Source: Closterium sp. Naga37s-1 (Eukaryota; Streptophyta; Zygnematophyceae; Desmidiales; Closteriaceae). From it: a stretch of DNA of 64,000 bases. Below the pieces are notes generated by a model, which had not been told where the DNA came from, ran no database searches, and saw only the letters and a list, made by a program, of their open reading frames with translations. Where the stretch lies: NCBI GenBank assembly GCA_947471745.1, contig CANJKZ010000723.1, positions 7,818,501 through 7,882,500 on the forward strand, written 5' to 3'. Positions within the stretch are counted from its first letter, which is position 1. Each line of letters starts with the position of its first letter. This document shows, in pieces, positions 33,469-46,528 of this stretch. The translations under genes and the position numbers were made by a program.

Positions 33469-36400
33469 TCAAGAGGTGAGCAAGTGAGGCAAGGTAGGCA
33501 CAAGGCCCAGCTGAGTACAGAAGCGCTGATGGTCACAAGGCGCAAGCGCCTTGGTGAAGATATCAGCAGTGTTGGCCTCAGAGGCCACGTACGCAAGACG
33601 CAGCTGACCACGCTGCTGCAGCTCACGAGCAAGAAAGTAGCGGAGAGCAATGTGCTTCGTTCTGTGCTCCAGTCGCTGCTCCCGACACAAGGCCAGCATG
33701 GCCTTGTTGTCTACGTACAGCACTGGAGGAGAACGAGGCAGCTCTCCGAGGTCAGTCAGCAGGTAGGTGAGCCAGCGAAGCTCCTGTGCAGCCATGGCTC
33801 CTGCGTAGATCTCAGCCTCACAACTGGAGCCGAGAACAGAAGACGAGCGGGTAGCCCGCCACGAAACAGAGCCGGAACCAAGGCTGAAGGTGTAACCCTG
33901 TGACGACCGCTGCGTAGCCTGGTCGTCAGCCCAAGAAGCGTCTGCGTGCCCAGTAAGGACCACTGGACTCTGCCCTCCAAGCACAAGCCCCATGCCCGAC
34001 GTACTGCACAAGTAGCGCAACACCCTCTTCGCTGCAGCCATGTGCTCCAGTCTGTGTCTCCCAGGAGCAACATAGCGTGCAAGAATGCTAAGAGGGTATG
34101 CAAGGTCAGGTCGTGTGCAGGTCATCAGGTACATGAGGCAGCCAACAAGCTCTGGGTACGGGCCACTCGACTCTACGGACTCATCCGAAGGCAGAGCTGA
34201 GAGCGAGTGGCGAGTAGGCAGAGGAGTGGCCTGAGGCGAGGAGTACGTGAAGCCGAAGCGCTGAAGGACCTGCTGCACCATGTGTGACTGAGTCAGGGTA
34301 ATGGTGCGGCGTGCTCTGTCCCGGGTGATCTGCAAGCCAAGGTAGCTACGCAGTTCACCCAGGTCTGTGCACGTGTGTCTCTTCTGCAGCTCGGACTTCA
34401 CGTGGGCGAGTCCAGCAGTGTCAGCTGTGGCGAAGACCAAGTCGTCGACGTACACGAGGATGTAGAACGGCGGCAAAGAAGTGTCGGTGCGCAGAAACAG
34501 CGACGGGTCGGCAGTAGAGGGAGCAAACCCAAGAGCCGCAAGTGTAGTCCTCAGTGTGTCGTGCCACTCACGCGGTGCCTGGCGGAGACCGTAGACTGGC
34601 CGCCGTAGGCTCCACTGGGTGCCAGGAGGAAAAGACCCAGTGAAGCCAGGTGGGCGACGCAGCCAGATCTCCTCGTGCAGGCTGCCCTGCAAGAAAGCAG
34701 TGCTGAAGTCAAGAGAGTGTAGCTCGTAGTCACGGTGAGCAGCTACGTGCAGCAGTACCCGAAGAGTGGTCATCTTCGGGGTGGGAGAGAAGGTCTGAAA
34801 GTAGTCAACTCCCTGCCGCTGACTGAAGCCACGAGCCACGTAACGCGCCTTGAAGACAGGCGGAGAACCCGGCGGTCGCTTCACCCTGAAAATCCACATG
34901 CCACTGACGATGTTCGCCCCAGGAGGGGGAACAGCGTCAACGTAGGTGCCTGTGGACTTCCAGGAAGCCATCTCTGCGTCCATAGCTGCCTGCCACTGAG
35001 AGGAGTAGGGACCCTCTATCGCCTCCGCGTAAGAGCGCGGAGTCGGGATGTCAAGTGCATCCGGGTCTCCCTCAGGGGTAAGCAGTACGGACACGAGATG
35101 AGGTGAAGCAGCGGCCAAGCACTGGAACTCCTCCTGCCTGTCCTCAAGGACGTCCGTGCCAAGGGCACACTCACCCCCGACGGACGGAGGACAGACAGAC
35201 TCAGACTCAGCAACAAGACTGGCGACGTAGTCTAGGCGACAGCGAGCAGCAAAGTCGACGAGCTCAGCAACTAGGGCAGACGCAGCAGTGGACTCAAAGG
35301 AAGGGTCAGTGACAACAGTAGCAAGGAGACGCGTGACAGTAGGACTGGCAGCACGAAGAGAGTCCGACTCCGGGTCGGCAAGAGCAGGAAGAGAAGACTC
35401 AGGAGGAGAAGGCAAAGGGGCACGCAGAGGAGCAGTGGACGGACGCAGAGACATCCGGTGCGTGCCAGGGACAGGAGGAGGACGCTGACGCGAACCGCGA
35501 CCACTAGTGCGAGCAGCACGGACAGGCGACGCAGGGCGAGACGCAGGCTCACGACGCTCAGTAAGACCTCCAGTAGGACCAGTGGAGGGAGACGGAGCAG
35601 GCAGTGGGGAGGCCGGCTGTAACTGTAACTGCGACGGGACAGGCTGTGGACACTCTAAGGGAGGAGGAGGACCAGTAGAAGGCGGGAGACCAAGAACCTG
35701 CTGAAGGAGCGGAACGAAGTACGGCCGAGGCCGCACAGGAGGGACAGCACCAGCACCCCCAGTGGCAGCACCAGCACCAGTAGCAGCTCCAGCTCCAGAA
35801 CCCCCAGCAGCACCAGTAGTACCCCCAGCAGGACCGCCTCCAGGACCGACAGCAGTAGCCTCCGCGCCAACACCCGCAGCAACTCCAGCTCCAGAAGTAC
35901 CCGCAGGTCCAGCAGCTCCAGTACTCCCAGTACGAGCACCTCCGGGACCCGTGGCACCAGCTCTCTCAGCAGCAACAGAACCTCCAGTACCCGCAGCACC
36001 TCCAGCTCCAGCAGCTCGCCTCCAGCGCCGGGCAAACCACTCACGCAGCTCCTGGGGAGAGAGTGGCTCCCGGCGAGAAGGAGCACCCGGAGAACCGCCA
36101 GTCACAGCACCACCAGGCGTAGCACCCCCAGGCTCAGCACCTCCAGGCGTAGTACCCCCAGGCTCAGCACCCCCAGACGCAGCACCCCCAGGCTCAGCAC
36201 CTCCAGGCGTAGCACCCCCAGGCTCAGCACCCCCAGACGCAGCACCCCCAGGCTCAGCACCCCCAGTCGTAGTACCCACACGCTCAGCACCCCCAGAGTC
36301 AGCACCCACACGCTCAGCACCCCCAGAGTCAGCACCCCCTGGCTCAGCACCCTCAGCAGCACCAGAGTCACCAGCGACCTCGACAGGCTCAACAGCGTCT

Positions 36401-39400
36401 ACCTGGGACACACCTGAAGGGGCAGGACCCTGAGGGGGGAGGGGGTCTACCGGGGGGGGACCTGGTACAAGGAAGAGCGGTGGCGGGGGGAGGGACGGAG
36501 TGCGGTAGGGGAAGAGGCGGTAGTAGGGGACCGACTCGTCGAACGTGACGTCCTGGGAGGACAGAACACGGCGAGAGGTGGGGTGGTAGAACTGCCACCC
36601 TGGGGCGTCAGGGGGGAAACCCAGGAAGACGCAAGGAGCAGCACGAGGGGACAGCTTGTCCGCAGACAAGTCGCGGACAAACGCCCGAGATCCCCAGACA
36701 CGGAACGCAGACGCATCGCCAACCTTCCCCGTCCACAGCAAGGCTGGGGAGGTCTCCGGCATGGAGACCCTGGGCTGAAGTTTGATCTGATGCGCCGCGT
36801 ACCGAACCGCAAACGGCCACAGAAAATGGGGGGCAGCCGCATGCATCATGGACGTACGGGCGACGTCCATGACCATGCCAATGCGGCGCTCAGCAATCCC
36901 ATTTTGCTGTGGAGAGTCCGGAAGCGTGAAGGTCTGGCGGATGCCTCGTGCACGACAGTAGGCTCGCAGAAGGCCAGAGGAGAACTCTCCGCCTCTGTCA
37001 GAGTGCAGACGCAGAACAGGAAAGTCCGAGCCGAAGCTCCGCCTGAGCTGGAGACGAGCTGCGCGGATCCAGTCGATCAACACCTCAGTGACATCACCCT
37101 TGCTGCGCAAGGGGAAGACTGTGGTGTAACGCGAGTAGTCGTCAACCACCAGCAGCAAGTAGCGCTCGTGACCCTGTCCACGGACGCGGGCCGGGCCCCA
37201 CACGTCCATGTGAAGCGTCTGCAGCGGGGCCTCTGTCGGAGGAAACTGGGAGGAGTGAGGGGTAGCCCGCTGTCATCCCTCGACACAGGGGACGCAGGTA
37301 GGGCCAGGCCCCGGAGGAAGTGGAGGGAGGGACCGGGGAAGACCAGAGACAAGGACACGGGAGGCCATGCTCCGGAGACGAAGCAGGGAGGGGTGACCAA
37401 GGCGGTGGTGCCAGAGGAGAGTCTCGTGAGACAGGAGGCGACACGAGCAGGGGGCAGACTCAGGACCAGACCTGGACGCTGCAGCAAACACCTGACCCGA
37501 CGCAGCTACCTGACCAGACGCAGGGACTGGGGGAGACGTAGTGGTCAGTGTGTACAGGCTCGACCCCGGCCGACGTGTAAACGTGGCCAGGTGTCGGCCT
37601 GTCCGAGCGTCCGTGCAGTGGGTCACCCGCTGACTCGCAGGAGTGAACTGGTGAACCCCCGCATCCTGTAGGTCAGCACCACTCACCAAGTTCGTAGAGA
37701 ACGAGGGGAGGTAAAGACCAGACAGGGTGCCAGAGGGGGCCGCCGGACACGGGAGGACAGTGGAGAAGTGAGCAAGGACAGGACCCCCAGAGGGGTCTGC
37801 CAGAGAGACCGCAACTGGCCGGCCAAGCGGCGTGAGTGTGGTGCGGTCTCGAAAGAAGGAGCGAGAAGCCCCCGAGTCAAGGGTGAAGGTGTGGGAGGCC
37901 GAAGCCGACGCAGAACCTGAGAGAGCAGACTCACCAGTACCTGAGGGAGCAGACGCACCTAGAGCAGCAGCCTCGCTAGCACCTAGAGCAGCAGCCTCAC
38001 CAGTACCTAGAGCAGCAGTCTCAATGCCGGGGTCGGGCGGAAAACACCGGTAACAGTCACCCTCATCACTAATAGTCACAGTATACATGGCAGCAAGAAT
38101 AGCATCAAAGTCAAGGTCAAAGACAGCTACACCCGCCCTAGACAGCTCACCCCAGCGGGGGATCTCAGTGGCCTCAGGGAACTGGTGACGCCAAGCGTCC
38201 GTCAGGCGGCCAAAGCAGCGCTGGGTGGAGTGCGCACCCCCGCACTGCTCACCTGCGCGGTCGCCGGTGCGCAGGACGTAGGTGCACGGACCAGTACCCC
38301 CACCCCTTTGGCGTGCAGTGTACCACTCACGGAGCTGCTGAGGGGAGGGGACGTCACGAGTGCGCTGCTGCTGCTGCTGCTGCTGGCGCTGACCACCACC
38401 GGAGCCGACCCTCTGCGCAGCACCACCCCGACCAGCTCCACCTCCTCCGCCGCCTCCTCCTCCACTGCCGCCACCTCCGCTCCCTCCGCCACCGCCGCTG
38501 CCGCCTGCGCCTCCACTGCCGCCACCTACACCTCCACCCCCGCCACCACCCCCACCGCCACCCCCACCTCCTCCACCGCCTCCACCGCCGCCTCCACCGC
38601 CCCCGCTAGCTCCTCCAGCGCCCCTGCCCCCCTTGCCCTTGCCAGGGCGGCGTCTCCCGCTAGGGGTAGACGCTGCCCCAACCGACTCCAAACCAGCGAG
38701 GTCGGCCGCAGCAACAGAGGCAACAGAGGGCAAAAGAGGGGAGGGGGAACACCCCTCAAAGATGGGGGTGCGAGGGTCACCACGAGAGGCTCCTACAGCG
38801 ACTATGCTCTTTTCTGCTGCTAGGAGGGCCTTCTCGAGGAGGTCAACGGTGAGAGTGGTGGGGCAAACCGAGAGGAAGTGGTCCCTGACTACGCGAAGGG
38901 AGTCAGGGAGACGGGTGACTATGTAGTAGAGGGTGATGTACATGGGGGGGGGGTTCTTGGCGCAGAACTCAGCAGGAAGCGCAGCGCGGTAGCGAGTGTC
39001 ACTAGTGCGGAGGTGCGTAATGAGGTCAGCGACTGTGAGAAAGGCAGCAAGGTCAGGGAAGAGGTACGGTAGCATGAGGCGGCTCAGTGCAGCAGTGGCA
39101 GGGGAGGAGTAGCGTGCAACTACAGCGTCGTACAAGGTCTGAGCACTCTTGTACTGGCTAAAGTGCGCACGCTCAGAGGTAGGTAGGTGGCGACGCACAG
39201 CAAGACGTGCAGCAGCATCGCGCGTGGCCCACTGTGAGCGAACAGTGGCGTCAGCATCAGCAGCGGGGGCAGCAGAGGCACCAGAAGTGAGGTCAAAGAG
39301 GGAGAGGCCGTCTGCCCTATCGCACTGTAAGAAAAGCTGCAGGTCATCTATCCAGACTTCAAAGTCAATGGCCCGACCCTCAGCGTCAAAAGCGAGGACA

Positions 39401-39414
39401 CTAGGGGTAGCCAT
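33469..39414 (-). CDS. Copia 1 gag-pol, one in-frame TGA
   Basis: One continuous frame apart from a single stop at 37273-37275. Gag (from 39414) has the UBN2-type WIDDLQLFLQC region and a long Gly-rich insert. The protease motif is LDSGAS, the pre-integrase LLWHHRLGHPSLLRLR, and the integrase core has VDDYSRY, LHSDRGGEF and NGIAERR. A PGGAEPGGA-repeat linker leads to reverse transcriptase with GMWIFRVKR and YVDDLVFA, and RNase H with DASWADD and KHIALRYF. The stop lies just after the CVPCVEG zinc-finger end; the sister element has a sense codon there. It therefore splits an otherwise intact polyprotein, unless it is read through. Confidence 0.92.
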
Positions 39415-39499
39415 GACAGCAGTAGACTAGCAGTGCAAACAGTAGGGTGAGGGCAGTGCTGTGAGAGAGGCGCCGCTCTTACCGGACAGGGCGGCTCGG

Positions 39500-40260
39500 G
39501 CGGCTCGGCTGCAGGGCGACTCGGCGACTCGACGGCTGGGCGGCTCGGCTGCTGGGCGGCTCGGCTGCTCGGCTGCTGGGCGGCTCGGCTGCTGGGCGGC
39601 TCGGCGGCTGGGCGGCTCGGCTGCTGGGCGGCTCGGCTGCTGGGCGTATCGGCGGCTGGGCGGCTCGGCTGCTGGGCGGCTCGGCTGCTGGGCGGCTCGG
39701 CGGCTGGGCGGCTCGGTTGCTGGGCGGCTCGGCGGCTTAGCGGCTGGGCTGCTCGGTTGCTGGGCGGCTCGGCGGCTGGGCTGCTCGTAGGAGTAGGCGT
39801 GGGGGCCGTTGGAGCAGGCGCCGGGGCCGTAGGAGCAGGGGCCGGGGCCGCGAGGGCGGCGGATCGGGGCCGCGAGGGCGGCGGATCGGGGCCGCGAGGG
39901 CGGCGGAGTAGGGGCCGCGAGGGCGGCGGATCGGGGCCGCGAGGGCGGCGGATCGGGGCCGCGAGGGCGGCGGAGTAGGGGCCGCGAGGGCGGCGGATCG
40001 GGGCCGCGAGGGCGGCGGAGCGGGGCCGCGAGGGCGGCGGATCGGGGCCGCGAGGGCGGCGGATCGGGGCCGCGAGGGCGGCGGAGTAGGGGCCGCGAAG
40101 GGCGGCGGATCGGGGCCGCGAAGGGAGGCGGCCGGCGCCGCGAGGGTGGGGCCGCGGGGTCGCTAGGGTAGGGCGACAGAGCCGCGAGGGCGGCTCGAAG
40201 GGGCCGCGAGGGCGGCGCGTAGGGGCCGCTAGGGCGGCGCGAGGGAGGGGAGCGCGACTC
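39500..40260. repeat. GC-rich minisatellites in copia 1 leader
   Basis: Two arrays: about 39525-39790 built on GGCGGCTCGGCTGCTGGGC, and about 39845-40140 built on a 22-bp unit GGGGCCGCGAGGGCGGCGGAT. They fill the untranslated leader between primer-binding site and gag. The plus strand is very G-rich. Confidence 0.88.
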
Positions 40261-40325
40261 GGGCAGGGGCTGAGTGCGCTCCGGGCAGGAAAAAAAACGG
40301 TGGGCCCTAGGAACAGTTCCCACGA

Positions 40326-40344
40326 GGGAACCTGCTCGATACCA
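40326..40344 (-). promoter_or_regulatory. Copia 1 primer-binding site
   Basis: Minus-strand TGGTATCGAGCAGGTTCCC directly after the 5' LTR, close to the initiator-Met tRNA site used by many copia elements. Confidence 0.75.
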
Positions 40345-40473
40345 TGATAAGAAACAAGGAATGGATGAACTATGAATGAATTGGGTACAAGTACTAACCC
40401 TAATTGGGTTGTACCCCTTATGGGCTACCCCACTATAGCCTACACAATATGCATGAGCTATAATATTCTGACA
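40345..40473 (-). repeat. Copia 1 5' LTR
   Basis: 129 bp, identical to 33129-33257. Unusually short for an LTR. Confidence 0.93.
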
Positions 40474-41511
40474 CCGGCTTGAAAAGGAAGTCGTCGCACG
40501 ACTCCTTGATGTGGACCTGAAATTAAAAAATCACATCGCATTAGTGACTGTTTGTAAACAGCGCAGACGGCAAAATAGAGGGCAATACTCACCCGCGAAT
40601 TCACTTTGGCGAGCTGATCATCGGTAATTTTCTCCGCCAGATGCTTCAACAGTGCCAATGCATCCTTCAGATCCGCGTCCCTCTTCTCAAGCTGCTGACG
40701 AAGCTCCACGTTCTGCTTTTCCTGGTCGTCAGCCTTCAGTTGAAGCTCGTCATTCACCTCCAGATGCTGCCGTCCCTCCTCGCGAAAACGCGTAGCCTTG
40801 GTAGTATAAGCCTCCCCTATCGCCCGGGTCATCGCCAACTCCATCGGGTGATCTCCAGTTTTGCCTGTTTGGGCCGAAAACAGACGCAACAGAACAGCAA
40901 AATTAGCGAGTGTAAGCACGGATGAAGCGTGTCACATAAACATTCACTCACCCGCAGAAGCAGCATCTTGTTTGTTAGCGACGGCTGCATCGACGTTTGC
41001 AACCACCGTCGCTACAGCAGGGGAACGACGTTCACCAGTGCGTTCAGGTGAACCGGCAGGAGAAGCCTCGACGGGCGAAGCAGAGGTGACGACAAGCAGA
41101 GGTGACGACAGGGCGGGATTTGTCGCCGTAGGGAGCGCCGTGTCCTTCGCCCGCGTACCAGTGACTGTTGGGGGGGATTTGTCAATCTGGCTCCGTCGAG
41201 TTTGCTGACTCCGTGCCCCGGTGGGCCGGCGATTGGGTTGAGCTTCGTCGGCTGCATCGTCAGCTACATCAGCAACACCTGCAACAAAATAACTAAAAAT
41301 AAATCACTAAAAAACATAACATACGAAAGCACGATTCAAGAAACTAATTTTTACTAACGCTAAGTACCTGAGACAGCGTTGGTCGAAAAGTACTTGTGGT
41401 TCTCCTTGCTTAGACGAGGCAAGGAGGGCCGAGACTGCAAATGCATCATAGCGGGAGGGACTAAGTTTTTCGGATTGCCGCGGGCCATCGTTACAGACTT
41501 GAGACTAATAG

Positions 41512-41549
41512 CCTACAGAAGCGTGTAGCCAGCAACACGCTTCTGTAGG
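41512..41549 (-). promoter_or_regulatory. Perfect 15-bp hairpin in accessory-gene leader
   Basis: CCTACAGAAGCGTGT, an 8-base loop, then the exact reverse complement. It lies 24 bp upstream of the accessory-gene ATG (41488) and just downstream of the TATA-like sequence, so it should fall at or near the transcript 5' end. Confidence 0.85.
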
Positions 41550-41560
41550 TATTTATAATA
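41550..41560 (-). promoter_or_regulatory. TATA box candidate of accessory gene
   Basis: TATTATAAATA on the minus strand, about 62 bp before the ATG. Confidence 0.6.
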
Positions 41561-42735
41561 TGCGGGACCGTGATAACAAAGAGCGCAAGCAGAAGCGGCT
41601 CGACGACATACAAAAAAAAAGGCTATAACGGGATAGAAAACGCACCGTCATGTCATTGGGTCACCAAACGAGTGACAGCGGGGCGTGAATGATAAGGCTC
41701 GGGACGGGGCGCGACCGGATAAGCTCGGCCAAGGCGGAGGAAAGTTGAGTTTGAAACTCGAAATTTGAATTTCCAAAATGAGACACGAAGGCAGAGCAGG
41801 AACGAGGTCGTTTGAGAGTAGAAGGAAAGGGAGAGGGGGAAGAGAGGGTGTGTGAGGGTACTAAAGATGCAGAGAGTCATGGGGGTAGCAGAGGGGAGGT
41901 GGGGTTCGTGTCTGCCTCGAATCACGTGACGACGCGGCGGATTTCGCCGACCTTGCACAGCTGGAATCGCTTCTTCTTGCCCCGCTGGAGGACTCAAACT
42001 GTGTATGGGCAGGTGTAGCTCTGAATTTCGTATTGCCTCGTTTGTCGCTTTTGAAACGGTGAAGCAAGCAAAGTGTTGACGCGGTGAATTTTTCTGCTGA
42101 CAGGAACTTTACATCATCCACGCAGACAGGTTTAGTCATGTCGGGGGCAGTTGCACGAAGCAAAGGGTAATGTGTAGCAGTGACGTGGAGCAGGTGTTGG
42201 ACTGGGAAATCAGCTGTTCTGCCCGCCGATGGAATAATCCACCGCGGTAGTACACTCGCAAGGCCAATGAAGACAGCTCCAGCAATACTTGTACTGTTCT
42301 GGCTGCTAGAACAGTAATGCTAGAGGGCAAAAGGAAAAAAAAACACAAAACAGCCGAGCTGTCTGGCCATTCGTTCAGGCTGGCTTACCCGCTGAGCTGT
42401 CGCCGTGCAAAATAAAAGGCAAAAAAAAAAAAAAAAAATCACAGATGTTTGGCCAGTTGTTCAAGCTGGCTTACTCGCTGAGCTGTCGCCAGTGCCTCTG
42501 GCAGTCGAATCAGCAGCCGAATACTGCACAGCTGCCCGAGGCACAAAGTCTACTCGGTATACTACTAACCGCTAACATCGCGTTCAGAAACACAGACGCA
42601 TCCAACTTTACCAAAATGTGATAGGGTGTAATATGGCTATACCTAAAGTTTATATAATCTTTCTAATTCAAGCAAAGCTAGGTAATAGTTATTTTGTGCC
42701 CAAGAATTAGTTACAATATTTACAGAATATACAAC
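41561..42735. other. Region between transposase and accessory genes
   Basis: About 1.2 kb without a supported gene. 42363-42406 and 42450-42493 are direct copies of a 40-bp segment (GCTGGCTTACxCGCTGAGCT core) separated by an A run at 42422-42438. Confidence 0.6.
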
Positions 42736-43469
42736 CTACCATCTAAAATGGTTCAGGATAAATTTTGCGTTGGGGTGAGCCGGATCTACTGTGTTGGGTA
42801 CGACATGAATCACACGCAATATACTCTCAACCGGCAGCACCCCGTAACCACGGCCTGATGGCCACCACTTTAGTGACTTCATGTCAGTCGTCGGGGACTG
42901 TGCGGTCTCACTGTAATAACGGCAGAATGCGAGTTGCTCCGTGATCTGCTCTTCCGTTGTGTCGCCGGAAACATCAACCGTCTCCACTGTCCGTCGCAGC
43001 GTAAACACACAAAGGAGTTTCGCTCGCCAAATCTGCTTAACTTTGTTGTCGTCCTCGCCCTCGATCGTGACATCGGAAAACCAGGGCTTCCCGTAGAACA
43101 TCGGTGTAGCGCGTGCATACTGCGGGTATCGACTATACCTCGTGAAATCATCGTCAGGCGGCACAGCGACACCAGAGTGCACCTCGATCACGCGATGGTA
43201 GTGCACCTTAGTACGCTCGCCAGGATGCTCTCCATTAAGGTACGCTTTAATGGTCCCCTCCAGAAGTCGAAAGTCGGCCGGAACGCTCGCCCGGTACGCT
43301 TTGAAGTTCTTGTCGTTTGAATCCCCGAGCACCAGTCGTGATGACGATGCTGACACTGTTGGACGTCTGCTCTCGATTGCCTGCTCACACAAATAAAGCC
43401 AATAACCAGAGTTAGATCTCAAGTGATGAGAGAAAGAGATCCTCGTGTAATGTTCGACGGATGTGCAAA

Positions 43470-43772
43470 CACACACACTCACACCCACACATACACCTCC
43501 CTCCACACACACACACACATACTCACATACACACTCTCTCTCTCACACTCACACACACATACACACACGCACACTCACACACACATACGCACACACTCGC
43601 ACGCACACACTCCCACACACACACACGCACACACACACATACACACACACACTCGCACACACACACACATACACACATACACACTCGCATTCGCACACAC
43701 ACATACACACACGCTCGCACTCGCACACATACACACTCTCGCAGACACTCATACACACACATACTTGCACAT

Positions 43773-43808
<36 letters not shown>

Positions 43809-45165
43809 GTACACACACACTCGCACACACACACATACACTCGCACACACTCACTCCCAGACACACACACACACATACACACACTCCCACATACACACTC
43901 CCACACACATATTCGCACGTACATACACACCCCCATATACACGGTCGCACACACACTCTCATACACATTAACACATACACACCCCCCCACACACACCCCC
44001 ACCCGCACACTCGCACACATACACACACAGACACTCGCACTCGCACACATACACACACACACACACTCGCATTCGCACACACACATACGCACACGCTCGC
44101 ACTCGCACATACACACACACTCGCACACACTCATACACACACACACACTTGCACATACACACACACACACATTCGCACACACACACACACTCGTACACAT
44201 ACACACACTTGCACACACACACTCCCACACATACACACACATACACACACTCCCACACACACTCTCCTACACACACATTCGCACATACACACACACCCCC
44301 ACATACACACTCGCACACACACACTCATACACATTCACACATACACACCCCCCAACACACACCCCCATCCGCACACTCGCACACATATACACACACACAC
44401 TCGCATTCGCACACACACATACACACACGCTCGCACTCGCACACATACACACTCTCGCACACACTCATACACACACACACACTTGCACATACACACACAC
44501 ACACTCGCATTCGCACACACACATACACACACGCTCGCACTCGCACAAACACACACACACACTCGCACACACTCATACACACACACACTTCCACATACAC
44601 ACACACATACTCGCACACACACACACACACTCGCACACACTCATACACACACATACTTGCACATACACACACTCACACTCGCACACACACACTCCCACAC
44701 ACACACACATACACACACTCCCACACACACACTCCCACACACACACTCGCACGTACACACACACCCCCACATACACACTCGCACACACACACTCTCATAC
44801 ACATTCATACATACACACCCCCCCACACACACCCCCACCCGCACACTCGCACACATACACTCACGCACACTCGCACACACGTACAAATACACACATTCCT
44901 ACACAAACATCCCCACCCGCACACTCGCACACACACACACACAAACACACTCACGCACACGCTCGCACTCGCACACACACACACACACACTCTCACACAC
45001 TCGTACACACACACCCAAATACACACACGCACACTCACACACACACACCCTACACACGTGCACACTCGTGCACACACACACACATACACATTCACACATA
45101 CACTTACGCACAGTCGCACACACACCCACAAATACACGCACTCCCACACACACACCCCAATGCAC
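43470..45165. repeat. 1.7-kb CA microsatellite filling a transposase intron
   Basis: Almost pure CACACA with ACTC, ATAC and GCAC variants. It occupies nearly all of the intron between exons at 45170 and 43380. Larger repeat blocks recur within it (for example CACACCCCCACATACACACTCGCAC). The long Thr-His or Val-Cys open frames across it are artefacts. Confidence 0.95.
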
Positions 45166-46400
45166 GAACCTGTTGCAGAGCAACGCATCGTGCTTGATTG
45201 TCGCTGGCCTCCTCGATGGATGCGGTCATCTTCTCGATCAGCTCGGAAATGAGGCAACGTCGAGTGATCGCTGCCTCGGCGTTCCTCTTGTTCGACGCGC
45301 GGTACGGCCGCTTCATTATGGCGACGTGCACATGCTCATATACATCCGTGCAGTAGTGAATTGGGATGCCTCGCCGCCTGATGTCGTCGGTAACATGCAG
45401 CATCGCGTGTATCTTGGGGACGTTGAAGTGCGACTTCTGGTCCGCCTCGAACTCCGTCATGAGCATCGGTACCAACCTGCACGTATATGAACGTAAACGG
45501 TGATCAGTGATACATTACTATACATGAAAACATTTAAGGATGCAACCGAACAACCATAGAGCGGCAAGTACGGATGACAAGCAATCACAAACACTTTTAC
45601 TCACGTGCGTGTGAGGTTGTCGAGGTTCTCCAACGAGTCGTCATCGTGGTACGTCCGATGCCACGCCTCGGAATGCCAGTGGCAGAACAACTCCACTGCT
45701 CGGATCGTTTTGTCATCCACCTTGACCATCAACAAGAGCACTGGTAGCACTTGCATGACTTCCTGATGATGGAAGGCCTTGAAAGTGCCATTCCCATTGA
45801 AGTATCCGTCGGAGTGCGCCGGTAGTCGAAAGAAAGACTGTCTGCTATACTGGGTGATGGTCTTGAGCGCGGCATCCAGTTTTTGGAGCTTCTCTGTACT
45901 GAGCTTCGACTTGAGACCTTCTAAGATGTGCTTGTACACACCCAGCAGCGACATGTGCATGAAGTCGGATGTGATTTGCCGATAAGGATTGGCAAAATCC
46001 ATATCAGCAAATCGTTGTCCCCACAATGCGCTCTGCACAAATACAAACGGATGGGTTGTGATAAATTACCTGTCAGAATCCCAGCCATCACACCAACATC
46101 ATTGCAGAACATATGCAACAGCATATCGAAACCCTAGGTGCAAACGCGACGTCACTTACATGAATGCAGTGGGTACTGTGTGCACGCTCGAGGTCTGTGC
46201 GCGCTTCTTTCGTACGCGCACGCTCCATCTCGCCCACAAGCTGCTTCTGACGCTCCTCCCTCCTGTACTCCAGTGGGTATTCCATGTTGTTGAGCTCCTC
46301 CTTTGGTACGGCGCATCTCGGACATGGGAACTTTGTCTTGATGCCCGACTTGGTTCCGGCGACCTTGCACTGCTCTGGGTAGTCGCCGACGTACGCGTAC

Positions 46401-46528
46401 TGTGAAGATTAGAACGAGAATGAATGACTAAGAAATGAAAGTGATACAAATGTGAAACCCTAGAATTGTGTACCCCTTAGTACCTAACCCGCTACAGCCT
46501 ACACAGGTTAGATCATATAAGTTTGACA
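46401..46528 (-). repeat. Copia 2 3' LTR
   Basis: 128 bp, TGTGAAGATTAG to GTTTGACA. It shares a GTACCCCTTA and AGCCTACACA block with the copia 1 LTR but is otherwise diverged. Confidence 0.92.

Larger units (their letters stand above)
33129..40473 (-). mobile_element. Ty1/copia element 1
   Basis: 7,345 bp on the minus strand, flanked by target duplication CCGGC (33124-33128 and 40474-40478). The 129-bp LTRs look identical over their whole length, so the insertion is very recent. It interrupts an exon of the accessory gene. Internal order: LTR, primer-binding site, GC-rich minisatellite leader, gag-pol, polypurine tract, LTR. Confidence 0.95.
32117..41488 (-). pseudogene. Accessory gene of the transposon locus, split by copia 1
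   Basis: Minus-strand gene of about 500 codons that I do not recognise. Exons in transcript order, with GT-AG borders and agreeing phases except where noted: 41488-41368 (starts MARGNPKNLV), 41278-40952 (Pro/Ser/Ala-rich), 40864-40593 (coiled coil around LQLKADDQEKQNVELRQQLE), 40516-40474 joined to 33128-33073 but split by the 7.3-kb copia element, 32996 to about 32729 (KAGYIVDSPQGLKLAALL; weak donor), 32645-32500, and 32414-32117 (acidic tail EENEEQEELYG-like). Same strand and just downstream of a transposase gene, so it may be that element's second protein, as TnpA is in CACTA elements. Reading is intact apart from the insertion. Confidence 0.6.

Noticed and set aside
39427..40323. 298-residue Pro/Arg/Ser-rich minus-strand frame in the copia 1 leader
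   Set aside because: Reading of GC minisatellites upstream of gag. Copia 2 has a different repeat at this position and no matching protein.
43423..45490. Plus-strand Thr-His proteins up to 675 residues and minus-strand Val-Cys proteins
   Set aside because: They are six-frame readings of the CA microsatellite in a transposase intron; a CA repeat has no stop codons.
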